A stretch of 5,996 nucleotides of DNA from an uncultured Oscillospiraceae bacterium. Lineage in GTDB: Bacteria; Bacillota; Clostridia; Oscillospirales; Oscillospiraceae. The stretch is from positions 1 through 5,996 of the forward strand of contig CAKTSA010000059.1 of NCBI GenBank assembly GCA_934597585.1, written 5' to 3'. A program made the position numbers and the translations under genes. Below are positions 1 through 4,906 of the stretch, in pieces (the stretch's first letter is position 1; each line of letters starts with the position of its first letter). Under the pieces are notes generated by a model. It was not told the DNA's origin. It saw only the letters and a program-made list of their open reading frames with translations, and did not search any database.

Positions 1-37
1 CATTGGGATGAACGCCGCCAAAGAAAGCTTGTGCCAT
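1..37 (-). CDS. rnfC: RnfC-like electron transport complex subunit, N-terminal fragment
   Basis: Only the first 12 codons and one base are inside the window; the gene continues beyond position 1. The visible product is MAQAFFGGVHPN. The F-x-GG-V-HP pattern right after the start is characteristic of the RnfC N-terminal domain. RnfC is the NADH-binding, iron-sulfur subunit of the membrane Rnf complex, which couples ferredoxin:NAD+ oxidoreduction to Na+ or H+ pumping. The start is supported by GAGGTG (44-49, minus) six bases upstream, and by a promoter about 130 bp upstream. In Clostridia rnfC normally opens an rnfCDGEAB operon, so the rest of the operon is expected to the left; this is inference. 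The family call rests on one short motif, so another protein starting similarly cannot be excluded. Confidence 0.6.
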   Translation of the reverse strand, partial: MAQAFFGGVHPN

Positions 38-161
38 TGTCTTCACCTCATCTTACTGCATTCGTATCTGATGGTGAGAATCACACGCGCGGGGGTTCCA
101 AGTCCGCACGCCTGATCTTCACCATCGGCTACTTCAGGTGGTGAGATACCACCTCACACTG
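38..161 (-). promoter_or_regulatory. Structured 5' leader of the rnfC-like gene, possible cis-regulatory RNA
   Basis: Between the inferred transcription start (about 161) and the ATG at 37 the minus-strand RNA can form two strong helices. The first pairs AGGTGG (154-149) with CCACCT (141-136) around a 7-nt loop. The second pairs GATGGTGA (126-119) with TCACCATC (77-70) and continues inward, with a few bulges and wobbles, through 117-104 paired with 95-78, giving a long arm. The SD region GAGGTGA resembles both 5' arms, so either 3' arm (CCACCT or TCACC) could pair with it instead. That is the layout of a translation-controlling switch. I do not recognise a known riboswitch consensus, and folding is by eye. 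Confidence 0.4.
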
Positions 162-167
162 CGTTTT

Positions 168-196
168 ATCATACAACAAAAACTCGCTGTTGTCCA
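168..196 (-). promoter_or_regulatory. Promoter for the rnfC-like gene
   Basis: On the minus strand TGGACA (196-191) is separated by exactly 17 bp from TATGAT (173-168); each hexamer matches the housekeeping sigma consensus at 5 of 6 positions. The predicted start is near 161, which gives the roughly 120-nt structured leader. No convincing Rex operator (TTGTTAA...TTAACAA type) is visible around it. Confidence 0.65.
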
Positions 197-275
197 GTGT
201 TATGCGGGAATTCTTCCTGAAAATTTGTCTTTTTTGTCGGTAACTTAGCCTGTTTTCCTCTCATTTTTTCTGGTC

Positions 276-304
276 TTGCGTTCCCATTCTCCCCGTGATA
301 CAAT
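276..304 (+). promoter_or_regulatory. Probable promoter of the DUF975 gene
   Basis: TTGCGT (276-281) and TACAAT (299-304) are 17 bp apart; the -10 matches at 5 of 6 positions and the -35 at 3 of 6. A start near 311 would give a leader of about 75 nt. TATATT at 304-309 is an alternative -10 with a poorer -35. Together with the minus-strand promoter at 168-196 this makes 197-275 the divide between two divergent transcripts; I see no gene in it. Confidence 0.45.
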
Positions 305-311
305 ATATTGA

Positions 312-343
312 GGAAAGCGGCGGAGCGTCTCCGGCGGCTTTCC
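312..343 (+). other. Stem-loop in the 5' leader of the DUF975 gene
   Basis: GGAAAGC (312-318) pairs perfectly with GCTTTCC (337-343). After a small internal loop, GGAG (322-325) pairs with CTCC (329-332) around the loop CGT. The hairpin would sit at the very 5' end of the DUF975 transcript and is followed by AT-rich sequence, not a T-tract, so it is more likely a 5' stabilising or regulatory structure than a terminator. Its function is unknown. Confidence 0.35.
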
Positions 344-385
344 AGTAAAAGGAAGTCATTGCAGCCATGGAAAGGAGCTTTTCTT

Positions 386-1174
386 ATGCTCGATCGGGTA
401 CAATTGAAATATGAGGCCAAGGCCATCACCAAAAACGCGAAGGTGTCGGCCTATCTGTTCACGCTGCTGTTTCTGGCCATCCGTGTGGCGCTGGACGGCA
501 TCGACTGGCTGATCACCGGCGGCCCCCAGGCGGAGATGGCCGCCTATGTGCAGGACTACATGCCGGAGCTTGGCGTCTATTTCTGGAGCACCGGGCCGCT
601 GCTCCGGCTGCCGTCAGCGGCGGTGTGGTTCATCTCCATCGTGCTGTCGCTGGTGACGGTGGTGCTCAGCGCCGGATTCATCCAGTATCTGCTGAGCGTC
701 CGCCGGGGGCAGGAGACTCCCTATTCCACCCTGTTTGACGGCTTTCTGTTCGCCGGCAAGGTCATCCTGCTGTCCATCGTGCAGTATATCTTCGTGTTCC
801 TGTGGTCGCTGCTGTTCGTCATCCCCGGCATCATCGCCGGATACCGCTACCGCTTCGCCCTGTACAACCTGTGCGAGAATCCGCAGATGGGCGTGATGGA
901 GGCCCTGAACATGAGCAAGGCCCAGACCCGGGGCCACAAGTGGGAGCTGTTCGTGCTGGATCTCAGCTTCATCGGCTGGGACATCCTGTGCACCCTGACC
1001 CTGGGCATCCTGAGCATCTGGATCATGCCCTACCGCAACCAGACGGACATCGGCTATTTCCAGGCCATCAAGCAGATGTCCGGCATCGGCTGCCAGCCGC
1101 CCCGGGACGACGATACCTTCCGCCAGGACGACCGCTTTGACGGTGGCCCCTCCGGCTGGGACCCGGAGCGATAA
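386..1174 (+). CDS. DUF975 family integral membrane protein
   Basis: A 262-residue polytopic membrane protein. Hydrophobic segments lie at about residues 21-37, 77-103, 124-152 and 188-214. The pattern fits DUF975: a basic N-terminus (KYEAKAITKNAK), a VIPGIIAGYRYRFALYNLCE segment (145-164), then MEALNMSKAQTRGHKWELF (171-189), LSFIGWDILCTLTLGI (193-208) and the closing W-x-MPY (212-216). The family is common in Firmicutes and its biochemical role is not established, so no function is assigned. I chose ATG 386 over an in-frame TTG at 308: AAAGGAG (371-377) is well placed for it, family members start this way, and the TTG overlaps the promoter region. The last 25 or so residues are hydrophilic and acidic (DDD, DD, FDGG), probably a disordered cytoplasmic tail. 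It appears monocistronic, with its own promoter and a terminator seven bases after the stop. Confidence 0.85.
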   Translation: MLDRVQLKYEAKAITKNAKVSAYLFTLLFLAIRVALDGIDWLITGGPQAEMAAYVQDYMPELGVYFWSTGPLLRLPSAAVWFISIVLSLVTVVLSAGFIQYLLSVRRGQETPYSTLFDGFLFAGKVILLSIVQYIFVFLWSLLFVIPGIIAGYRYRFALYNLCENPQMGVMEALNMSKAQTRGHKWELFVLDLSFIGWDILCTLTLGILSIWIMPYRNQTDIGYFQAIKQMSGIGCQPPRDDDTFRQDDRFDGGPSGWDPER

Positions 1175-1180
1175 AGAGAC

Positions 1181-1216
1181 AAACCGCCCCCGGAGTGTCC
1201 TCCGGGGGTGGTTTTT
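1181..1216 (+). terminator. Intrinsic terminator of the DUF975 gene
   Basis: Positions 1181-1195 pair with 1200-1214 in a continuous 15-bp stem with one G-T wobble (1186-1209) and the tetraloop TGTC (1196-1199). The core CCCCCGGAG/CTCCGGGGG is very stable, and the 3' arm runs into TTTTT (1212-1216). The stem starts seven bases after the stop codon. Confidence 0.93.
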
Positions 1217-1274
1217 GTGTGGTTTTTGACGATTTGTACAAAGAAAGCCGTATATTTTTTGTGAATTTATTGAT

Positions 1275-1302
1275 TTGCTTTTCCCGGGTTTTTCGTTATA
1301 AT
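1275..1302 (+). promoter_or_regulatory. Strong promoter of the orphan small RNA
   Basis: A perfect -10 TATAAT (1297-1302) lies 16 bp after TTGCTT (1275-1280). An AT-rich tract at about 1250-1275 just upstream resembles an UP element. No start codon with a Shine-Dalgarno sequence follows; the predicted start (about 1309) falls at the beginning of the first hairpin of the candidate RNA. Confidence 0.7.
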
Positions 1303-1308
1303 GAGAAA

Positions 1309-1420
1309 ACAACCGTGATATGCGGTTGCAGGGTGTATCCTTATCGATACCCCGGCGATTTGTCGCCTTGTGGTTTATATGGTAGGGAAAAGGGAGGACG
1401 TAGGTCCTCCCTTTTCCTGT
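1309..1420 (+). ncRNA. Candidate free-standing structured small RNA, family not recognised
   Basis: About 110 nt bounded by a consensus promoter and an intrinsic terminator, with no protein gene downstream on this strand. Four consecutive helices are visible. CAACCG (1310-1315) pairs with CGGTTG (1323-1328). GGTGTATC (1332-1339) pairs with GATACCCC (1346-1353) with one mismatch. GGCGA (1354-1358) pairs with TCGCC (1363-1367) around TTTG. The 14-bp terminator stem is at 1386-1417. The single-stranded linker 1368-1385 (TTGTGGTTTATATGGTAG) would be the exposed segment for pairing to a target. It does not show the signatures of 6S, SRP, tmRNA or RNase P RNA that I know. A trans-acting regulatory RNA is the likeliest role, by inference from architecture alone. 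Confidence 0.55.
1386..1417 (+). terminator. Intrinsic terminator of the candidate small RNA
   Basis: A perfect 14-bp stem pairs 1386-1399 with 1404-1417 around the loop GTAG (1400-1403). The outer part is AAAA on the 5' side and TTTT (1412-1415) on the 3' side, with GTTTT following at 1421. Because the A-tract and T-tract mirror each other it could act in both directions. Confidence 0.8.
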
Positions 1421-1443
1421 GTTTTGGGGTGTGGTTACAGCCA

Positions 1444-1652
1444 TGTCATTGCGAGCCAGTCCGCAGACTGGTGTGGCAATCCGCATCCAAGGCCCCCTTG
1501 TGTAAAGGGGGCTGTCAGCGCTTTGCACTGACTGGGGGATTGTTGGTCACGGGACAATCCCTCCGGCGCTTCGCGCCACCTCCCTTTACACAAGGGAGGC
1601 GGGAAAAACGGATTCCCACGCCAGTGACGTCGGTCCCTGGCTCGGAATGACA
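1444..1652. repeat. Palindromic interspersed repeat (MITE-like), interrupted by a second repeat
   Basis: The ends are inverted repeats: TGTCATTGCGAGCCAG (1444-1459) against CTGGCTCGGAATGACA (1637-1652), 15 of 16 positions matching. A second inverted pair lies inside: CTGGTGTGGCAATCCGC (1468-1484) against 1608-1624, 14 of 17 matching. Without the nested insert at 1491-1600 the element would be about 100 bp and fold into one long hairpin. Sequences of the type TGTCATTGCGAG...GTGGCAATCC are common intergenic repeats in Oscillospirales and related Clostridia (from general knowledge, not a search). It encodes no transposase and lies between convergent transcription units. Confidence 0.75.
1491..1600. 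repeat. Nested multi-hairpin repeat with CCCTTGTGTAAAGGG ends
   Basis: The terminal inverted repeats share a perfect 15-bp core: CCCTTGTGTAAAGGG (1495-1509) and CCCTTTACACAAGGG (1582-1596). Each end is also nearly self-palindromic (for example GCCCCC...GGGGGC at 1492-1512). Three short hairpins lie between them: GTCAG/CTGAC (1514-1518 with 1528-1532), GGGATTGT/ACAATCCC (1536-1543 with 1554-1561) and GGCGC/GCGCC (1565-1569 with 1573-1577, loop TTC). The result is a cloverleaf-like element of about 110 bp without coding capacity. It interrupts the outer repeat, so it is presumably a later insertion or part of a composite repeat. I see no clear target duplication. Confidence 0.7.
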
Positions 1653-1681
1653 GGACAAGATGCCCAATGCGTTCACCGGGC

Positions 1682-1752
1682 GGCGGGGTGAGGTCACTCC
1701 GCCCTACGCAAATACAGCAAGGCTCTGTAGGGCGGGGCCCATGTGTCCCGCC
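1682..1752. repeat. GC-rich hairpin repeat cluster
   Basis: Overlapping alternative stems are present. GGCGGGGTGA (1682-1691) pairs with TCACTCCGCC (1694-1703), full length with one wobble. CCGCCCTAC (1699-1707) pairs with GTAGGGCGG (1727-1735). GGCGGG (1731-1736) pairs with CCCGCC (1747-1752). The unit GTAGGGCGGGGCCCATGTG followed by TCCCGCC resembles another intergenic repeat type frequent in gut Clostridia. It sits immediately right of the previous repeat and has no coding capacity that I can support. Exact element borders cannot be set from one copy. Confidence 0.5.
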
Positions 1753-1764
1753 GCTATTCCCATC

Positions 1765-1783
1765 ATGCCGCCGCAGGCGGCAT
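1765..1783. repeat. Perfect 8-bp inverted repeat downstream of the acyltransferase-like gene
   Basis: ATGCCGCC (1765-1772) and GGCGGCAT (1776-1783) flank the loop GCA. It lies about 46 bp beyond the stop of the minus-strand gene. It has no T-tract on either side, so it is a weak candidate for that gene's transcript end; it may be part of the adjacent repeat cluster. The 45 bp between it and the stop (1784-1828) are pyrimidine-rich on the plus strand and otherwise featureless. Confidence 0.4.
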
Positions 1784-1828
1784 ACCGCAGCTCTTCACTT
1801 TTCACTCTTCTCTCTTTTCTTGTGTGCT

Positions 1829-2650
1829 TTATTCCGCCTGATAGGGGACCTCCAGCGTCTCTGGCTTGCGGAGGAACTTGCGGAAGTCGTTGCAGAAGGC
1901 GGCGTATTCGTAGCCGGTGCAGATGCGCTCGTCCATCACCACGCCCAGGGGCATGATCTTCTTGTTGAGATTGCCGCTCATGTAGTCCGGCACAGGCTTG
2001 CCCATGCAGACGAACACGCTGGTGGTGCCGAACTCGTAGCAGTGGTGGTGGATGTAGCTGGTCTTGATGGAGGCCAGGTTGGTGATGAACATGCTGGTGT
2101 GGAAGGGGCTCAGGTCGATGATCTTCCGGGGCAGCAGGCCCAGCTTGTCCAGGTGATAGGCCAGCCAGATGACGAGCTTGGGCAGCAGGGGGATGGAGAA
2201 CATCATCCGGGCGAATTTGTCGGTGTTGTTCTTCTGCTCGGTGGCGGAGTTGGCGGACACGGCGTCGGTGATCTTCTGCTGGATGGAGAAGATGGTGTCC
2301 TCCGGCGTCAGGAAGATCTTCAGGGACGTCTCGTCAGGCCGTCCGTCCGCCAGCTTCTTCAGGATGACGAAGGACACGCAGAAGTGGTTGCGCTTGTAGA
2401 CCTTGCTGTTCATGATGAAGTAGTTCAGCTTGGGGTTGTACATCACCGCCCGGTAGTAGGCGGCGATGATCACGGCCATATGGTTGATGCGCACGCCGGC
2501 GCGGCGCTTGTCCCGGATATAGGACTTGATGAGCTCCTCGTCGATATACTCGGTGATGGTATTCTGGGCGTCATACCGCTTGGGCATGATGTAGGGGATG
2601 GCCGCCACGATGGGCGGAAGGTCTTTGACCCGCTTGCCGTCAGGACGCAT
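1829..2650 (-). CDS. Stand-alone E2/CAT-fold acyltransferase-like protein with altered active-site motif
   Basis: A 273-residue protein resembling the catalytic domain of 2-oxoacid dehydrogenase E2 acyltransferases (CAT-like fold) without lipoyl or peripheral-subunit-binding domains. Hallmarks in order are the INHMAVIIAAYYRAVMYNPKLN helix region (55-76), SPFHTSMFITNLASIKT (181-197, the counterpart of the E2 F-x-ISNLG strand) and IMPLGVVMDERICTGYEYAA (232-251) followed by a C-terminal F-x-x-FLRKPE. In E2 enzymes the last block is DHRVxDG; here it is DERICTG (240-246), so the catalytic His is Glu241 and the Asp is Thr245. Acyl transfer by the usual mechanism is therefore doubtful, and the substrate is unknown. 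ATG 2650 is preferred over ATG 2686, because the latter lies inside the TATAAT promoter box, while GAGGAG (2657-2662) precedes 2650 at proper spacing. The gene is apparently monocistronic, divergent from recJ. Automatic annotation would probably call it dehydrogenase subunit E2, which the context does not support. Confidence 0.75.
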   Translation of the reverse strand: MRPDGKRVKDLPPIVAAIPYIMPKRYDAQNTITEYIDEELIKSYIRDKRRAGVRINHMAVIIAAYYRAVMYNPKLNYFIMNSKVYKRNHFCVSFVILKKLADGRPDETSLKIFLTPEDTIFSIQQKITDAVSANSATEQKNNTDKFARMMFSIPLLPKLVIWLAYHLDKLGLLPRKIIDLSPFHTSMFITNLASIKTSYIHHHCYEFGTTSVFVCMGKPVPDYMSGNLNKKIMPLGVVMDERICTGYEYAAFCNDFRKFLRKPETLEVPYQAE

Positions 2651-2684
2651 TGGGCAACTCCTCGATTCTATGTTTCTCGACACC

Positions 2685-2713
2685 ATTATACGGGAAAGCG
2701 TTCAGGATTGCAA
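2685..2713 (-). promoter_or_regulatory. Promoter of the acyltransferase-like gene
   Basis: On the minus strand TTGCAA (2713-2708) is 17 bp from a perfect TATAAT (2690-2685). The predicted start is near 2678, leaving a leader of about 28 nt with GAGGAG before the ATG at 2650. This placement also rules out the upstream ATG at 2686 as translation start. Confidence 0.75.
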
Positions 2714-2736
2714 CCGCGGCGGGGGAGATTTTTTTC

Positions 2737-2765
2737 TTTACCTTTTTCCGGATATTTGGTATACT
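2737..2765 (+). promoter_or_regulatory. Promoter of the recJ-relA operon
   Basis: TTTACC (2737-2742) and TATACT (2760-2765) are 17 bp apart, matching the consensus at 4 and 5 of 6 positions, in an AT-rich gap. A second TATAAT at 2765-2770 is a possible alternative -10 with a poorer -35. The -10 region overlaps a perfect inverted repeat, CTATAAT-TT-ATTATAG (2764-2779), at the predicted start site. The leader is short, about 35 nt, and ends with AAAGGAGG (2789-2796). Confidence 0.55.
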
Positions 2766-2806
2766 ATAATTTATTATAGAAGGAAGCGAAAGGAGGCGGG
2801 CGAACC

Positions 2807-4906
2807 ATGAAATTTCCGTCCTGGCATGTGGCGCGGGAGAACCGCGGCGCGGCGGAACGTCTGGCGGACGCGGGCTATCCCTATCTGGTGTCCGGCGTGC
2901 TGGCCAGCCGCGGTGTGGAGCGGGCCGAGGATGCGGCCGAGTTCCTGACCCAGGAGACGACGCTGGCCCATTCCCCATTCCTGATGCGGGATATGGACAA
3001 GGCCGTGGACCGGATCGCACAGGCTATCGCCGCCGGAGAGAGGATCGCGATTTTTGGCGACTATGACGTGGACGGCATCACCGCCACGTGCATCATGGTG
3101 GACTATCTGAAAAGCCGGGGCGCCGACGTGGTGCACTACATCCCCCGCCGCATCGAGGATGGCTACGGCCTGAGCTGCGACGCCATCGAGGGGCTGCGCA
3201 AGGGCGGCGCCACGCTGCTGGTGACCGTGGACTGCGGCATCACCGGGGTGGACGAGGTGGCCTTCGCCCGCTCCATCGGCATGGACGTGGTGGTCACCGA
3301 CCACCACGAGTGCAAGGAGACGCTGCCGGTGGCCTCCGCCGTGGTGGACCCCCGCAGAAGCGACTGTGAGTACCCCTTCAAGCATCTGGCCGGCTGCGGC
3401 GTGGCGCTGAAGCTGGTGCTGGCCCTGGGGGGAACGGACCGGGAGGAGGCCCTGTTCTCCCGCTACTGCACCCTGGCCGCCGTGGGCACCGTGGCCGACG
3501 TGATGCAGATGACCGGCGAGAACCGCACCATCGTGTCCCGGGGCCTTGCCACGCTGGACCGCTCGGACTTTATCGGCCTCCACGCCCTGCTGCGGGAGGC
3601 GGGCCTGGCGGGGAAGGAGATCTCCTCGGTGCAGATCGGCTTTGTGCTGGCGCCCCGCATCAACGCGGCGGGCCGCATGGGCGCGGCGGACATGGCGGCG
3701 GAGCTGCTGCTGTGTCAGGACCCCCTCCAGGCGGAGGAGCTGGCCCGGGCCCTGTGCGCCCTGAACCGGGAGCGCCAGTGCGTGGAGCAGACCATCTACT
3801 CCCAGGCGGAGGAGATGATCGAGGATCTGCCGGAGGAGGAGCGCCGTGCGCTGGTGCTGGCGTCGGAGACGTGGCACCAGGGCGTGGTGGGCATCGTGGC
3901 CTCCCGCCTCAGCGAGAAATATTCCCGCCCCAGCTTCATGATCCACCTCAACGGCGCCGTGGGGAAGGGCTCCTGCCGCAGCTGGGGCGGCTTCAACCTG
4001 TTCGCCGCGCTGGAGAGCTGCTCGGACCTGCTGCTGGGCTTCGGCGGCCACGAGCTGGCGGCGGGCTTTACCATTGAGGAGAAAAACATCCCCGCCTTCC
4101 GGGCGCGGATGAACCAATACGCCGCCGAGTACTGGGTGGGCAAGGCGCCGGAGTCGGCCCTGGAGATCGACATGGAGCTGCGCCAGCCCAGCCGGGTCAC
4201 GCTGCAGGAGGTGGAGGCGCTGGGTGCGCTGGAGCCCTATGGCAGCGGCAACGCCCGGCCCCTGTTCTGCCTGATGGGCGCCACGCTGCTGCGGACCCAG
4301 AACGTGGGCCAGAACCGGCACCTGAAGCTGCGGCTGGGGAAGGGCAGCGTCCAGTTTGACGGCATCTTCTTCTCCACCACCGCCTCCGCCTGCGGCTGCG
4401 CCGAGGGCGACCGGGTGGACGCGGCGTTCTATCTGCAGGTCAACGAATTCCGGGGCAGCCGCACCGTGCAGCTGCAGATGGTGGACATCCGGCCCTCCCT
4501 CTCCGCCAGCAGCCGGGAGCAGGAGTGCCTGACGCTGGTGGAGCAGTGCACGGAGGGCGGAGAGGTCTCCGCCAAAAACGCCCGGCGGATGCTGCCCACA
4601 CGGGAGCAGTACGTGGCCGCCTGGCGGCTGCTGGAGCACATGGTGCCGCCGGAGGGGCTGCACACGGCGTATCTGCCGCTGCTGCGGTCGCTGAGCGCCG
4701 TGCTGGGCAAGACGGACGCCTTTCTGCGGGGGGCCTTCTGCCTGGCGGTGTTCCGGGAGCGGGGGCTGCTGGACGTCACCGCCGGCGGCGACGAGGTGAC
4801 GCTGCACCTGGCGGGCCGGGAGAAAAAGGTCCGGCTGGAGGATTCGGCATACATACAGCGTCTCACCGACGCGGAGACAGGACGGGGAGGAGGTGCCATC
4901 CAATGA
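2807..4906 (+). CDS. recJ: Single-stranded-DNA-specific exonuclease RecJ
   Basis: A 699-residue RecJ of the DHH/DHHA1 superfamily, a Mg/Mn-dependent 5'-3' exonuclease on single-stranded DNA that acts in RecF-type recombination, mismatch and base-excision repair in the cytoplasm. Visible motifs are IFGDYDVDG (82-90, motif I), VTVDCG (139-144, II), TDHH (164-167, III), VDP (180-182, IV), GTVADV (227-232) and RINAAGRM (284-291). The DHHA1 part follows, with HQGVVGIVASRLSEKY (357-372), GKGSCRS (386-392) and FGGHELAAGF (412-421). An OB-fold-like region with ALEPYGSGNARPLF (474-487) lies at about 450-560. The C-terminal part (about 570-690) matches the extension of Firmicutes RecJ. All expected metal ligands are present and length is normal. 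The start is set by AAAGGAGG ten bases upstream. The stop overlaps the relA start (ATGA), which implies translational coupling. Confidence 0.97.
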   Translation: MKFPSWHVARENRGAAERLADAGYPYLVSGVLASRGVERAEDAAEFLTQETTLAHSPFLMRDMDKAVDRIAQAIAAGERIAIFGDYDVDGITATCIMVDYLKSRGADVVHYIPRRIEDGYGLSCDAIEGLRKGGATLLVTVDCGITGVDEVAFARSIGMDVVVTDHHECKETLPVASAVVDPRRSDCEYPFKHLAGCGVALKLVLALGGTDREEALFSRYCTLAAVGTVADVMQMTGENRTIVSRGLATLDRSDFIGLHALLREAGLAGKEISSVQIGFVLAPRINAAGRMGAADMAAELLLCQDPLQAEELARALCALNRERQCVEQTIYSQAEEMIEDLPEEERRALVLASETWHQGVVGIVASRLSEKYSRPSFMIHLNGAVGKGSCRSWGGFNLFAALESCSDLLLGFGGHELAAGFTIEEKNIPAFRARMNQYAAEYWVGKAPESALEIDMELRQPSRVTLQEVEALGALEPYGSGNARPLFCLMGATLLRTQNVGQNRHLKLRLGKGSVQFDGIFFSTTASACGCAEGDRVDAAFYLQVNEFRGSRTVQLQMVDIRPSLSASSREQECLTLVEQCTEGGEVSAKNARRMLPTREQYVAAWRLLEHMVPPEGLHTAYLPLLRSLSAVLGKTDAFLRGAFCLAVFRERGLLDVTAGGDEVTLHLAGREKKVRLEDSAYIQRLTDAETGRGGGAIQ

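Noticed and set aside
165..186. Possible Rex redox-repressor site over the rnfC promoter
   Set aside because: Only a partial TTGTT half is visible and the other half does not match TTAACAA; the match is too weak to call.
308..385. TTG start at 308 for the DUF975 protein, adding 26 residues
   Set aside because: It lies at the predicted transcription start and has no Shine-Dalgarno sequence. ATG 386 has AAAGGAG upstream, and the added residues are basic and unlike the family.
1320..1385. A 21-codon reading frame inside the small RNA (starts MRLQGVSL, stops just before the terminator stem)
   Set aside because: No Shine-Dalgarno sequence is present, the predicted 5' end is only about 11 nt away, and the start is buried in hairpin 1. 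It is kept as a possibility only if translation data show it.
614..1528. Minus-strand open frame across the DUF975 gene, small RNA and repeats
   Set aside because: It crosses two terminators, a promoter and repeats, has no SD, and shows no recognisable domain.
1195..1650. Plus-strand open frame through the small RNA and repeat region
   Set aside because: It starts inside the DUF975 terminator and its residues are translated from palindromic repeats; no family is recognisable.
1444..1783. CRISPR array
   Set aside because: The repeats are inverted, of different types and not regularly spaced; there are no direct repeats with unique spacers.
1765..1783. Intrinsic terminator for the minus-strand acyltransferase-like gene
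   Set aside because: The stem is good, but no T-tract follows on the minus strand (GATGGGAA follows).
2651..2686. Upstream ATG at 2686 for the acyltransferase-like gene
   Set aside because: The ATG is part of the TATAAT promoter box on the same strand, so it would not be transcribed; ATG 2650 has a proper SD.
2774..4903. Very long open frame antisense to recJ
   Set aside because: The translation is Leu/His/Gln/Ala-rich low-complexity sequence typical of the reverse complement of a GC-rich gene, while the plus-strand product is a clear RecJ with all motifs.
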